This document shows, piece after piece, positions 54,061 through 64,000 of a stretch of DNA of 64,000 nt (the first letter of the stretch is position 1; each line of letters opens with the position of its first letter). Source of the DNA: Saturnia japonica. Taxonomy: Eukaryota > Arthropoda > Insecta > Lepidoptera > Saturniidae. The DNA lies in assembly GCA_033032175.1 (NCBI GenBank), contig CM065321.1, forward strand, positions 1,510,501 to 1,574,500, written 5' to 3'. A program made the translations under genes and the position numbers. The notes beneath the pieces are model-generated. The model was given only the letters and a program-made list of their open reading frames with translations, searched no databases and had not been told where the DNA came from.

Positions 54061-54640
54061 GTGAGGTTCCATCCAGTAATTCCGGGTGCCATGATAAGAA
54101 AATTTGCTTTTTACTTTTGCTGGGTGAGGACGCTTAGGCGTGTCGCACTCCTGGATCAGGCGGGCATTATTGGTGATGAGTGACGGCGACTGTCGATGGA
54201 TTACCGATCTCTAGGTGGTGACCGTTGTTTTTGAGTTGTACTGTGCATACCATCAGACACGTTGTCGTTCGACTATAAAAATAAAACATATGATCTAAAC
54301 GGCGCGATTCAAACTTGTATCCCTTAAGCCTTATTATAGATTTGTGTTGTTCCTATCGAAAGATTATTGGTTGGTTTTGTATCATTTGACCAGGAAAGCT
54401 TATGGGAGGTTCAAGGAACGCATGGTAGAACAGTAATCTTGAAAAATTTTAATTGCGTAGTTTTTTATTTAAATTAGAAATAAACAATGTTACGTAACGC
54501 GTTGTTCGAACCCCCTTTCCGCCCTTGTAACGCACCGTAACGTTTTACAAGCGCCCCCACCCCCCAAATTGCTTTACGTAACACTTTACGGACCCTTATT
54601 GTGCCTATATTTTCTAGTTTTTAGATTTTTAACATTGTTA
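54061..54640. other. KATNAL2 intron 6, first part
   Basis: 54115-54280 is repeat F (GGCGACTGTCGATGGATTAC, GGTGACCGTTGTTTTTGAG). The rest has CCCCCACCCCCC and GTTACGTAACGC words but no gene. Confidence 0.55.
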
Positions 54641-54786
54641 TCATACTATTAATCCGTGAAGCAAAAACTTTCTAACCTTTTTAAGCGTATTGCGTGCACG
54701 GAAGACTGTGAGATTTGGCATGGTTCAAGTTTATATGGAGAAGGAGTGCAGAAAGCTAAAATTTATCTGTAATATCTGTTACTAAT

Positions 54787-55215
54787 TGTTGAAATATTGA
54801 GTTCGTCTACAAAAATCATTCTCTTTGAGATATTATATTTTAAATGTTTTAAATTTGTTTTGTTCTGAAAGTAAAAGTTTCCTTTTATGTAACATTTGGT
54901 TAACACATTTTTACCCTTGAAAAAGGTTTTAATTTATTATTTCGGAGAAAGATAGTTTAAAGCACCCGAACTACGAGTCATAAAAACTAGGTAGAATTCG
55001 AGTATTGTATAGACTGCATAAACACCAAATGTTACACGATGTAAAAAGGACAACTGTAGAAATATAGTTGTAAGCAGTTAGTTTAGTTCTCTCTGATCCT
55101 TGATGGTGTTAAGACACACTTCCGAAAACTCTATTTCAATAAATAAAAATCTTCCAATGAATACAATCTTCAATCATTATAAAGAATACACTGTCACATA
55201 TCCATAATCCCAACA
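54787..55215 (+). repeat. Solo LTR (429 bp) with 5-bp target duplication
   Basis: Begins TGTTGAAATATTGAG and ends ATCCCAACA (TGTTG/CAACA inverted ends). CTAAT flanks it at 54782-54786 and 55216-55220. AATAAA lies at 55139-55144 inside. The host Helitron sequence CTAATATAT resumes right after the duplication. It is the product of LTR-LTR recombination of a full element. Confidence 0.85.
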
Positions 55216-55225
55216 CTAATATATA

Positions 55226-55553
55226 TTTTTTTTTCTTTTAACGTGGAGAAACCCGTCATGGGTACACACTCGCCCGGGAGGGGACGAGTGGTTATTTGAG
55301 ACTCTTACTCACTAAAACTCCACGGTGTACCTCAGCCGCCATAGACGCCGGCTACTACTGCCGGGCCACCGAAACGGGAGACAATCCGGTGCAACCCAAA
55401 CTGTCTCCCACAGCCGCCAAACCTGTGCAATGGAAAGACGCCCCCCCCCCTCCCCCCGTCTTTTCTGGCTTGGCTAGGGCGGCTGGAGTTGGCGGATGAA
55501 TCGCCTCCTCCTGCCGCCCGTTCGTCTTGGCGGAGAGGAACGCTCAGAGGATC
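55226..55553 (-). mobile_element. LINE 3' fragment, minus strand
   Basis: A T-tract (55227-55240) followed by about 310 bp of GC-rich non-coding DNA (AACGTGGAGAAACCCGTCAT, CGCCGGCTACTACTGCC, a C-tract at 55441-55460, GGCGGATGAATCGCCTCC). The poly(T) side indicates a minus-strand retroposon. The family is not identified. Confidence 0.55.
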
Positions 55554-55756
55554 AATACTGCGAATCCTAACCCAACCAGTGCCATTGAACTTAAACCCCC
55601 CAAAATATTGACATTGTCAATCAATAAAAAGTGACAGCAAGTGATATAATATTAATTGTTTAGGTTCATACTACAAATGTCAAACAGAAAATAGTCTATG
55701 ATTAAAAAGTCGCTGGTCGAATTTCGATCATTCGGCGACCGCTAGTAGGTATTCAT

Positions 55757-56248
55757 TATTTATACAATTCATAAAATAGAAGTATCTGTTTGTAATGTTA
55801 AAATAACAGCTTTTACTAAATGAATATGAAAGTATGTACGATAGGTACTTATAACAAATCACCAATATTTTCAAATTTTTGTCTTTCTATCTTTTTATTT
55901 CGTGTAATCTCTGAAACTGTTAGACCGATTTTGACAGAACTTTCACTAGCAGATAGCTGGTGTTATAACGAGTAGGTAACTTAGGTTACATTTTTTTTTA
56001 AAGAATTAGGATTCCGCACAAATGTACTTAAACCATAAGATATATATCAAATTAATGTAGGTACATAATTGTAGACATTAAAAAACTTACAAAAAAGTTA
56101 GAGAGAGTATATGTCTATCTTCTAAAGAACACCCACAATAAGCATTTTTGTCTTCAAAATAACCGGGAGCGGGGGAGCAAGATTTGCGCGTGTGCCCGAT
56201 CGATTGAATCCTATAGTCCACGTGAGCAAAGCCGCGGGCACAGCTAAT
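55757..56248 (-). repeat. Dispersed repeat A, copy 9
   Basis: Plus reading TATACAATTCATAAAATAGA, CCGATTTTGACAGAACTTTC, then GCCGCGGGCACAGCTA at its far end. It lies about 120 bases before KATNAL2 exon 7. Confidence 0.72.
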
Positions 56249-56366
56249 ATTATTATTTTAAAAAAACCTCAATATAAACAAAGAAATAGTTTATTGCTTA
56301 CGTTTTATCCAGAAACCCGTTCCTTATCAAATACCATGTAATAATAATCAACCAATTTTCCGACAG

Positions 56367-56614
56367 GGAAATAGATCCAGCCATGTTAAGAAGACTAGAG
56401 AAACGAGTACACATACCGCTGCCGGACTTACAGACACGTATTGAATTGTTCGAGAAATTTCTAAACAGTAAAACGATCGATTTATACCCTAAGATTGACT
56501 TCAAAGATTTGGCGGAGAAGACGGAAGACTACTCTGGAAGTGAGATCAAACTCATCTGCAAGGAAGCGCTAATGTCTACCGTGAGGAAGATGCTGCCGGA
56601 TATGATTACCAGGA
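56367..56614 (+). CDS. KATNAL2: KATNAL2 exon 7 (sensor 2 / arginine finger region)
   Basis: Completes W329, then residues 330-411 and one base of codon 412. Acceptor TTTTCCGACAG. EIDPAMLRRLEKRVHIPLPD contains the paired arginines (337/338) that act as the arginine finger across the hexamer interface, and DYSGSEIKLICKEA is the sensor-2 helix. Two donors are possible: GTACGG at 56615 and GTATCA at 56620. Only the first leaves one base and keeps exon 8 in frame; the second would read into a stop, so I use 56614 although its consensus is poor. Confidence 0.85.
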
Positions 56615-56659
56615 GTACGGTATCATTTAGCTTGCCTTTTCCAGTGTGTTTTTATAGAT

Positions 56660-56905
56660 TTCAGCGTTTGGTCAAGCTTGGTGGCAGGGTTCTCAAGTGG
56701 AGCTGCTGGACTATGCTTATAAGTACTTGGTGACAGATTTCCAAGTTGAGAGTGGTGGGTAGCCGGGCGGGCATTAGAAAAAAACCCTACCACCGTGCTA
56801 TGGTTTCATCGCGATGTTTTCCTTCGCCGGTAACCGATGGCTCCTTACAGGGATTCGAACTTACGACAATAGTCAGCGTCCGTACACACTGCCGCTGAGC
56901 CATAA
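56660..56905 (-). mobile_element. tRNA-derived SINE (family C), nearly complete
   Basis: Plus reading GGTTCTCAAGTGGAGCTGCT, CCTACCACCGTGCTATGG, CAGGGATTCGAACTTACG (B-box complement), ACACTGCCGCTGAGCCAT (A-box complement). Begins about 45 bases after the exon 7 donor. Confidence 0.75.
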
Positions 56906-57013
56906 TTGCTTTATTTAAATTTGTTGGAAAATCAAAAGAGGGCACTGTTTTGAAATGCAATGAATTCAATGTTTTCAAAGGGTCGAAGTTCCGTACATAA
57001 AAACTGATCACTA

Positions 57014-57573
57014 ACGGCCGTTTTCAATAACATACCGTATCTGAGATCACTGTTACAGCTTAAGGTAGGATAAATTGGTGTTTGGTATGTATTTTGGACT
57101 TACGGAATTGAATGCACCGTCACTAAATGGGCACTCACTTTCTTCACTTAATATTGTTAATTTTGTATCTTTTACATTGAATTGACCGGAGCACTCGCGA
57201 GGCCATTTGTTGTTCGGTAGATTTTTAACCGCCATCTAGTCGATGAATGATTGTTTTTCTCACGCTAGAGGGCGCGAGTGAGTCTAGTGTTGCGCGGTCG
57301 CGCGTGGCGCTGTCCGCGGCTCATTAGCAGGAGATTTGAATGTGGAAGGGAAAGGATTAAGCTTGTTCAATCACTATCCCCCCTTTTAGTACATATTTGT
57401 ACTAAGTAATATCTATCTTAAACTTAAAAAAGTATCGGCTCCCTCCAAGCTATAGAATCATGGATATGTGGGTATAAAATACTATATATAAATAGATTAC
57501 TGAATGAAAAGTATGTAAAAAAGGAAAGATAGTAACTGAAACAGCGGATAGATAGGTTATTAAAAACGGCCGT
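57014..57573. mobile_element. TIR element with ACGGCCGTTTTCAATAAC ends, copy 2
   Basis: ACGGCCGTTTTCAATAAC (57014-57031) and GTTATTAAAAACGGCCGT (57556-57573) are inverted copies with one mismatch. The outer interior matches the element at 27136-27383. The centre (about 57090-57360) is extra sequence, including a CG-rich run (CGCGCGTGGCGCTGTCCGCG). Confidence 0.75.
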
Positions 57574-57579
57574 AGGTAT

Positions 57580-58165
57580 ACGATTGACTTAACTTCAAAT
57601 AGTCAATGATACGTGCACGACAAAAAGGTTCCATGGCAGCGATTCCTAAAGTAGGTTCCGTAGAAAAGTCATCAGGGTTCCACAGATCAGTTACATTCAT
57701 CATTGAAATTGGTTCAAGAGATTTGTTCAGTGTTCCGTTAGTTTAAAAGTTTAGGAGTTGCAATGGAGATAATATAACTATTTCATTCCTTCTTCTTAGA
57801 GCGCCTTTCCAAATGTTGAACGTTGCTAGTTACCTCTGCATTTATTTCGTTTAATATGATTTTTATTAATTGGCGTAACTAAAAACGTTTTGCATAATAT
57901 AAATGTGTAAAAGTCAGAAGAGAAAGGCCTTGTAATTGTACACTTTTATTAGATTTACCGATTTACGTGCGCACACCACGCAACCATAGAAGTAAGAGGT
58001 CGTCGCAGAGTTGCCAACAACAAAATATATTAAGTAAAAATAAGTGTTGCCACTTAAACTAATTTATGTCCTTGACAAAATGATTTGTTTATTGTTAGGT
58101 ACCTATCTATTGTAAATAGATACAAGCAATGCTTGAAGTCTTAACTTATTTACCATTTGTTTCCC
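57580..58165. other. KATNAL2 intron 7, distal part
   Basis: No repeat or gene recognised. Confidence 0.5.
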
Positions 58166-58168
58166 TAG

Positions 58169-58299
58169 ATAACAACGCAAGCCGTAAAGACAAATTGGAT
58201 TTAGCAGATATCCTGAAGGCGATAGAAAAAACCAAACCAGTGTCAAAGAATTTATCCAAGAAGCACGCAGACTGGCAGAGTAAAATGGGATGCTCTTGA
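58169..58299 (+). CDS. KATNAL2: KATNAL2 exon 8 (Vps4-type C-terminal helix, stop)
   Basis: Acceptor TTTCCCTAG. Two bases complete codon 412, then residues 413-454 and TGA. DLADILKAIEKTKPVSKNLS followed by KKHADWQ is the C-terminal helix of katanin/Vps4-like ATPases (D-x-L-x-A-x-x-x-x-KPS-V ... W). This matches the end of vertebrate KATNAL2 ([20 protein letters not shown], from memory). Confidence 0.88.
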
Positions 58300-58350
58300 A
58301 TAGTTCTCAATGTGTCAATATTAATTTTACGAAGCCTAAGTTTGTATAAT

Positions 58351-58356
58351 AATAAA
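58351..58356 (+). promoter_or_regulatory. Polyadenylation signal AATAAA, KATNAL2
   Basis: Canonical hexamer 52 bases after the stop codon, overlapped by a second AATAAA-like word. The short 3'UTR is plausible. Confidence 0.7.
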
Positions 58357-58530
58357 ATAAAACAACTTTTATAAAGATCATTCGAAAGTTAATGTTAGCA
58401 AATGAGATTTTAAAAAGGTCACTGACCTGGGAATCCCCCTCATGCTTGCACAAAAAATTTCGTACCCTAAAAAATGACTAAAAGTGGCCAAAAATTCGGC
58501 TTGAAAACAAGCATAAGTATTAAAGTAGTA

Positions 58531-58758
58531 TCTATATTAATACGTGAAGCAAAAGTTTTCGGTACCATTTTAAGCGTATTGCGTGCACGGAAGACTGAGA
58601 TATGGCATGGTTAAAATTTATATGGACAAGGAGTACAGAAAGCTAAAACTTATCTACTTATAATATCTGTTACTAATATATTAAATAAAATAAATTAATA
58701 CTGCGAATCCTAAACCGACCAGTGCCATTGAATTTAGACTCCCCAAGATATTGACATT
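58531..58758 (+). mobile_element. Non-autonomous Helitron (family B, copy 6), 3'-truncated
   Basis: A|TCTATATTAATACGTGAAGC start and family body up to CCCCAAGATATTGACATT, after which the sequence diverges. The hairpin and CTAG end are missing. Confidence 0.8.
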
Positions 58759-58759
58759 T

Positions 58760-60790
58760 GAAAGATCTCCAGAGGACGGACGATGGTGCTAAGCACCTTG
58801 AGGGTACCGACTTTTTTAAATACCAACTTTTAGTGACATGTTTACCAGAATTATTGGGTCATAATTTATCATCTAGGCCCCGCGTGTCACGAGTCGGCAT
58901 AGATTTATTTATTTGAAGCTTATATTATAGAATTAATCCGCAATATCGAAATAAAAACAAAACACATAAAATTTCTGGACGGAGATGTTGTTCATGTTGA
59001 CACGCAAACTTTGGGTAGCAGCGTTGTCCGTTACGGTATCGAGACCAAAAATTAAGGATATTTAAATTCATTTTATTTAACGATTAATTTATCCCACATT
59101 TTGACCTGATGAAAAAAGGTAAGGAAATGCTTTAATTGTGGATAACTGCTTCTTAAAAAACAAATTTAATGTAAGTAGTTATGGGGAAATGAAACGAATG
59201 ATGTACATTTACTGTATTGTTTTAATGTCACATAACTAACTTCAATTTCTATACAAAATACTTTTTATTCACAACAAAGCCTATATTTATACAACTCAAT
59301 TCCCGTTTACTTCCCACATACTTTATTGGCTGTCGGTGGCTAGCATCAGCCTATCGAAGTGTCTAGTTGTCCGTTAATCATACGAATAATATGTAATAAT
59401 TTTTTTTTTACTATTCTGTCGTCCAAATTTTGAGATTATGCCTGTCTAGGACTTGTATCAAATAATTAATTGTTTACAGTTCGAATCTAACCTAACCAAT
59501 TTTACCACAAACAAAACGATCTAAACTTTGCTCCTATTTTTTTTTACAGACAACTAGATACTTCGTACTTTATTACAATGATATTTATTTTTCTCTATAA
59601 CCTATAATACAATAGCATCAAGTTTACAAGTTTACCTACAATATGAGGGCAGTTGAAACCAATATATTAAATATATTATTCCGTTACACAAAGCTATTGT
59701 AATATCACTTCGTTTGCAATGTATCTATTGTCAATTTGCAATATCAAAAATGGCGGTCAATCGCAATTAATATGTCAATTTTGACATTTCATAATAGGCT
59801 TATTTTTCATTATATTAGGTGTGATAAACAGAATAAGAATTTGACTAGACGATTCGAAAAAATCGATGAATATAATTTTAATAATGATGTGAATTCATTT
59901 TCTTTATTATTGTAAATCGATACCCACGTTATAATACATGGATGGCATTTTAAAAATTATTGTAATTATCAATAACCTTTACTGTAATATATAAAAATTA
60001 TTTAGAGTTATCTTTAACTAATTCAAAATAATTATTTTGTATTTAAGTAATAAATAATTAGTAGGCTAGTAGAAAAAAATATTTCATGTCTTTACAGCTT
60101 CTTAGATACAATACATTTAGTTTTATTAACTTCTCCATTCGACATTTTTAATAATTTATTTTATTTTATGAATACTAATAAAGATATTCATTCTTACAAA
60201 TTATTGCAGTATAAAAGAAGTGCAAATAAAATACTAGTTCAACAATATTAAAAAAATAAAAACAAAACAAAATTGATTTCATATTTAAAATTTTATGTCT
60301 ATTTATTCATAACCAAACTAATAACATATTTGTTAAGAAATAATAATACAATGAAAAGTCTTTTAGATTTCGATACAAGTATGTGGTTTTGAATACAGAT
60401 ATTGAAAATTTATAGGAAAAGTATATACCATTAAATACAACACAATGAAGAAACCAAACTTGATACATTCAAACATTTACCAAACTTTTCCAGGACTAAA
60501 GAAAATTAGCCTCAGTTTTTTTTCTACAAAGATTCCACATGTTTCAAAATTTCATATGCGACCCATCTTCACAATATTTTAATCTAATTATAATAAATAA
60601 CTTTTATTTCCCCCACAGGTATGCTATAATTCGGTTACTGTATTTTTTCAACCTATTACCTATTTCACAAAGTTTGCGTCTGTATTTACGTGTGTGAGTT
60701 CATTGAAAAAAAAAAAAAATACATCAGCCAATGATACACAAGGAAATTATGGAGTGTAGAGTTAAGAGAACCATCTTATAATGGGAATAA
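58760..60790. other. AT-rich intergenic DNA
   Basis: About 2 kb downstream of KATNAL2 without genes or repeats that I could match within the window. Confidence 0.55.
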
Positions 60791-60797
60791 ATTGAAA

Positions 60798-61148
60798 AAG
60801 TGGCCGGCTGGAGTTTTTGGCGTGATCTTGAAGTGGCGTCATGTTGTGGGTTTTATTTTTAATTCATTAAAATCGGTTTTTGACCTTATGTTATGTAATA
60901 ATGGTGGCGTTTTGCGTGATATAGTTTGGTTTTTGTGCATAAGTGAAGTGGATTATAAATGTAAACTGGAAGCATACATTCTGAGATGCTACAAAAATTC
61001 CCTAGAAAGTTCTTAACAAGGAAGCCACCATCTTGTTAGGATACTGAAATCGTCATAAGACAGGACAATATATTCACTTGATAATTGCAGTGATGGTCTT
61101 CAACGAAGAGAACTAGTTGCCAAGTCAGAAAGAAGAAAAAGAAGAAGT
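60798..61148 (+). mobile_element. SINE-like element (family H), plus copy
   Basis: Begins GGAGTTTTTGGCGTGATCTT, shares TGAAGTGGC...ATGTTGTGG and AGCCACCATCTTGTTAGGAT with 14269-14589 (inverted there), and ends GTTGCCAAGTCAGAAAGAAG plus an A/G-rich tail. GAAAAAGTG before and GAAGAAGTG after suggest a 9-bp duplication with one mismatch. Confidence 0.7.
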
Positions 61149-61564
61149 GATAAACTGTACGCAGCAAATTATAATTAAAAAAAATGGCGCTAGCGTAACA
61201 AGCGAAAATGATACTCTTTCGTGATTTTACAGTTATCACACTGAAAATATTAAATTAAATAAACAATAATGTGAAAAGTTAGTGGAGCGAAAAGATGATA
61301 AGTGGGCGAAATTTAAAAAAAACTTATAGCGCTAAAAGTTTTCGCACTTGCTATCGTGGCGCCACCCTATTTTTACGCTATTCGACTGACACTTTTTCAT
61401 ATACAGAGATGGTAATTCTGGTCTCTATTCTACATAAAGAAAAAGAAAACACACTGTCAAATCTCGATAACCGAATCCAGTTCGTTACCTTGCATTTTAA
61501 TCGAAATATGACATGTGTCGAAACTGACTTATGTCTTCTATCGTAAACCATATTTGGCCTAAAG

Positions 61565-63266
61565 CAGTGGTAGTCAACCTTCTCCCAAGCGCCAATTAGT
61601 AGACGTTTCAGCTTTCAAAACATTTTCATTGAGTTTTCAGGCTCAATTAATTAATTACTATTTTGTATACTTACGAAAGAAAAAAAACGCCTGTATATTA
61701 CCGAAAGAGGAGACCTTTTCTTATAAAATTTAAGACTGATATCCAATATTTAATTTCGCAGCTCGAATTTGAGAGATTTCATTAACAATTTAATGTAATT
61801 ACATCAGAATTAATTTTTCTATGTATGCAAAATATAAATAAAAAGACAATTTATCTACATTAACTTGTTTTACAAAGATATATTATAGCAAACTTAGCAT
61901 GAGTCTGATATATTGTTGTTAGCGACGCATAGGGCTGGGCGTGATGATTTAGGAAATAACATAGACAATTATTTGTAGGTATAAGTTGCTAGGCTTAAGG
62001 AATAAGCATTTACCTATTAACAATAGTTGATTTACTGTTTCTGTATTAAAGAAATAAAGTGTAGATATTTAAAGATAGTAAATACGTAGTAATAAAGCTT
62101 ATTTCATAGGAATAGCATAGAGACGTACTGAACTTATATGTTATATTGTGTGTATTTAGGTAGATATTAATAAGTTTTGTAACATTCCAATAAGAATCTT
62201 ATGGGATATTAGCTAATTACGTGGATTGGAATGTAATAATAATAATAACAGAATAGTCGCAACGCGCCACGCTACAATCCGTGTTACTAGGAAATGTTAG
62301 AGTATGAGGGGAATAGACGTCATCGTTCCGTCCCGCTCCAACACCGGTATAAATATGAGGCTGTTGCGGCCAACCGGCCACACAGAATGTCAAACGCAAT
62401 TCAAGAAAACAAGACTCAAGACTCTGAAGACTTGCAAGAAGCTCGGTGTCAAGACACCGAAGCACTGGATAGTGTTAAGAATTATTGTAAGCGGCCAATG
62501 TGAAGATTGAATACAGCGACTTGATTTTGGTGTTCGTGTGTGTTATTATCTTCAAATAATCTACCACCCGCCATCGACCCAGTTAACTTAGTTCTCCGTA
62601 GCTACGCAAGCGCCACGCCTTCGTGTAGGCACCTCACTGTGTGTGTGCCGTTCTTCGCTCTCTTCACGCCTGGTAGGTTCGGGTGTGAACAGAGTTGGTC
62701 GCACGTAGTGAGTTGGGCTTGCGTACACTGATTTGCAGCTCGCTGCTTACCGTAGTACGTATTCGCCATGGTACCGAGTCCGAGGGATGTTCGGGCGTCG
62801 CGTCGCGTCCACGCCTCACTCTCGTTGTGCAGGCCCGCTCGGTACTGTTATCGTTGCGCGTAGCTAATTATTGTTAGGAGCGTACCGTTGCGCTGTTAGG
62901 CGTCGTTGCGCCCGTTTTAAGTGTTTTGTAGGTATGTAGTTATTATTATATGCTTTAACTAACTGTAAGCTTGCGGGGTAGTAGGATTGTTTTGTCCGAC
63001 TGGGTCTCAACCAAAATGCTTTTCGTGAAAAGCCCGCCATAGTGACTCGCTTTTGCGTGCCGCGTTAAATGCATTCAGGCCGGCATTACAGCGGCGACCG
63101 TCGATAGATTACGATATCTTGATGGTTGCCGTTGGGTTTAGATTGTGGTGCGCTTACACCAGGGACAGTATCGTCAATTTGCCATGCTACTATGAAAATT
63201 AAAAAAAAAACTTTACTTTAGAGAGACAAGAGTATGCGGTAAATATAAAAAGGTTGACTACCCCTG
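61565..63266. mobile_element. hAT-like non-autonomous element (1.70 kb) with GC-rich cargo
   Basis: CAGTGGTAGTCAACCTT (61565-61581) and AAGGTTGACTACCCCTG (63250-63266) form a 17-bp terminal inverted repeat with one mismatch. The CAGNGGT...CAACCTT form is typical of hAT transposons. The flanking 8-mers (GCCTAAAG, AAGATACT) do not match, so no duplication supports it. There is no transposase. The interior includes a TATAAATA box (about 62348), a 68-codon frame (62304-62510), a CG-rich block to about 62935 ending in a possible donor GTAG|GTATGT, and a repeat F fragment at 63080-63180. Confidence 0.6.
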
Positions 63267-63269
63267 AAG

Positions 63270-64000
63270 ATACTATTCGCTCGTATCTACATAAACACTC
63301 CTACTTAGCAAACCTGTGGTATTATGAAAATAATTTTTAATTGTTTTTTTTTTTTTCGTTACAATTTTTTTACACAGTCTTCTCAAACGCTCCGCTCCGC
63401 AAGCCTATCACAGATTAATCTAAAACTTACATCCTACACACACATGACTAATTTATTTGAACATCATAAATCTTTTATTATACATACATACCATATTATA
63501 ATAGATGATATTGTAGTAAAGCTGGTTTTTCCCTACTAATTTATTTCATTATTTCCACAAATAGCAACACTGTTTTCATCGTCATCACTTCAATGAACTT
63601 ATTTGAAATTTCAAAGTTATTTAATAATGAAGAGCCTAATCATTACAGTGTGATGAAAAAAATAATTTATAAGAATCATTAATATACAAAAAAAAGTGTC
63701 CCCTTATTTCATCTTGAGTAAATCACAGATTAAATACATTAAACTTTCCTACTTATGTTACTTATTACCAAGTACTTCATATTTTGACAATGGAAAACTT
63801 CTTTATCTATATGCCAAATTTTTTTTTAAATATATTGTATATATACACAAAATTAGTAACACAAGCTAACTCCAAAATTTACTAAAATGACCAATTTCTT
63901 TTTCACATCCAACGCATTTTAAATAAAACATTTTACAGTTGAATATTAATATTTGTTTTTTTTAAAGCCTACATTATAATTAATAGTAGTAGTAACTAAG
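63270..64000. other. AT-rich DNA, nothing recognisable
   Basis: No coding or repeat identity seen up to the window edge. Confidence 0.5.

Larger units (their letters stand above)
54641..55745 (+). mobile_element. Non-autonomous Helitron (family B, copy 5) with two nested insertions
   Basis: A|TCATACTATTAATCCGTGAA start and GCGACCGCTAG|T end are both present. The body is interrupted after CTGTTACTAAT (54786) and resumes at about 55554 with TCAATACTGCGAATCC. The interior holds a solo LTR and then a LINE tail. Confidence 0.88.

Noticed and set aside
56787..57235. Minus-strand frames after KATNAL2 exon 7
   Set aside because: They fall in the family C SINE and the ACGGCCGT TIR element.
61295..61546. 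83-codon frame before the hAT-like element
   Set aside because: No recognisable motif and no codon-use signal; not enough to call a gene.

Overview
This is animal nuclear DNA, most likely from a moth or butterfly (Lepidoptera). It is AT-rich, gene-poor and intron-rich, and it is packed with interspersed repeats of the kinds common in lepidopteran genomes: jockey-like and CR1-like LINEs, BEL/Pao and LTR remnants, mariner, Helitrons, MITEs, a tRNA-derived SINE, and TAGGTAC-rich stretches. I found no bacterial-type operons, CRISPR arrays, rRNA or intact tRNA genes. Three host genes can be supported by reading the sequence. (1) DPM3 (4037-4315, +) is a single-exon gene for a 92-residue two-pass ER membrane protein, the stabilising subunit of dolichol-phosphate-mannose synthase. 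(2) A small secreted von Willebrand factor C (VWC) protein is encoded on the minus strand by three exons spread over about 20 kb (37606-37537, 22423-22275, 17565-17362). The exons join in phase to give 140 residues: a signal peptide, an 11-cysteine VWC module and a short basic tail. (3) KATNAL2 (katanin p60 subunit A-like 2) is on the plus strand in eight exons (39543-58299) that join in phase to 454 residues: an N-terminal LisH domain, an AAA+ ATPase core, and a C-terminal Vps4-type helix. The VWC gene and KATNAL2 are divergent, with start codons about 1.9 kb apart. A near-palindromic RFX X-box lies about 145 bp upstream of the KATNAL2 ATG, which fits a ciliary or flagellar gene. Layout. 0-2 kb: tandem repeat, a fragment related to a small LTR element, and a decayed BEL/Pao pol. 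2-4 kb: AT-rich. 4-4.5 kb: DPM3. 4.7-11.1 kb: LINE tail, SINE, MITE, a complete 984-bp TRIM-like LTR element with 5-bp target duplication, a deleted Helitron, and a dead mariner. 11-17 kb: mostly non-coding, with a Helitron that was itself hit by a SINE. 17.2-37.7 kb: the VWC gene, whose introns hold a CR1-like LINE nested inside an older LINE, plus Helitrons, SINEs, MITEs and an LTR. 37.8-58.4 kb: KATNAL2, whose introns carry a nearly complete jockey-like LINE (minus strand, 47.1-51.2 kb), 5'-truncated tails sharing its 3' end, a Helitron containing a solo LTR and a LINE tail, and several TIR elements. 58.4-64 kb: AT-rich DNA, a SINE, and a 1.7-kb element with hAT-like inverted termini enclosing GC-rich DNA. 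The clearest new-looking material is a non-autonomous Helitron family (seven copies, six in one orientation) with diagnostic A|TC...hairpin...CTAG|T ends, several TIR/MITE families, a second SINE family with target duplications, and nested insertions whose order can be read from the sequence. I see no evidence of a new multi-gene system. All calls come from reading the sequence; no database search was run.
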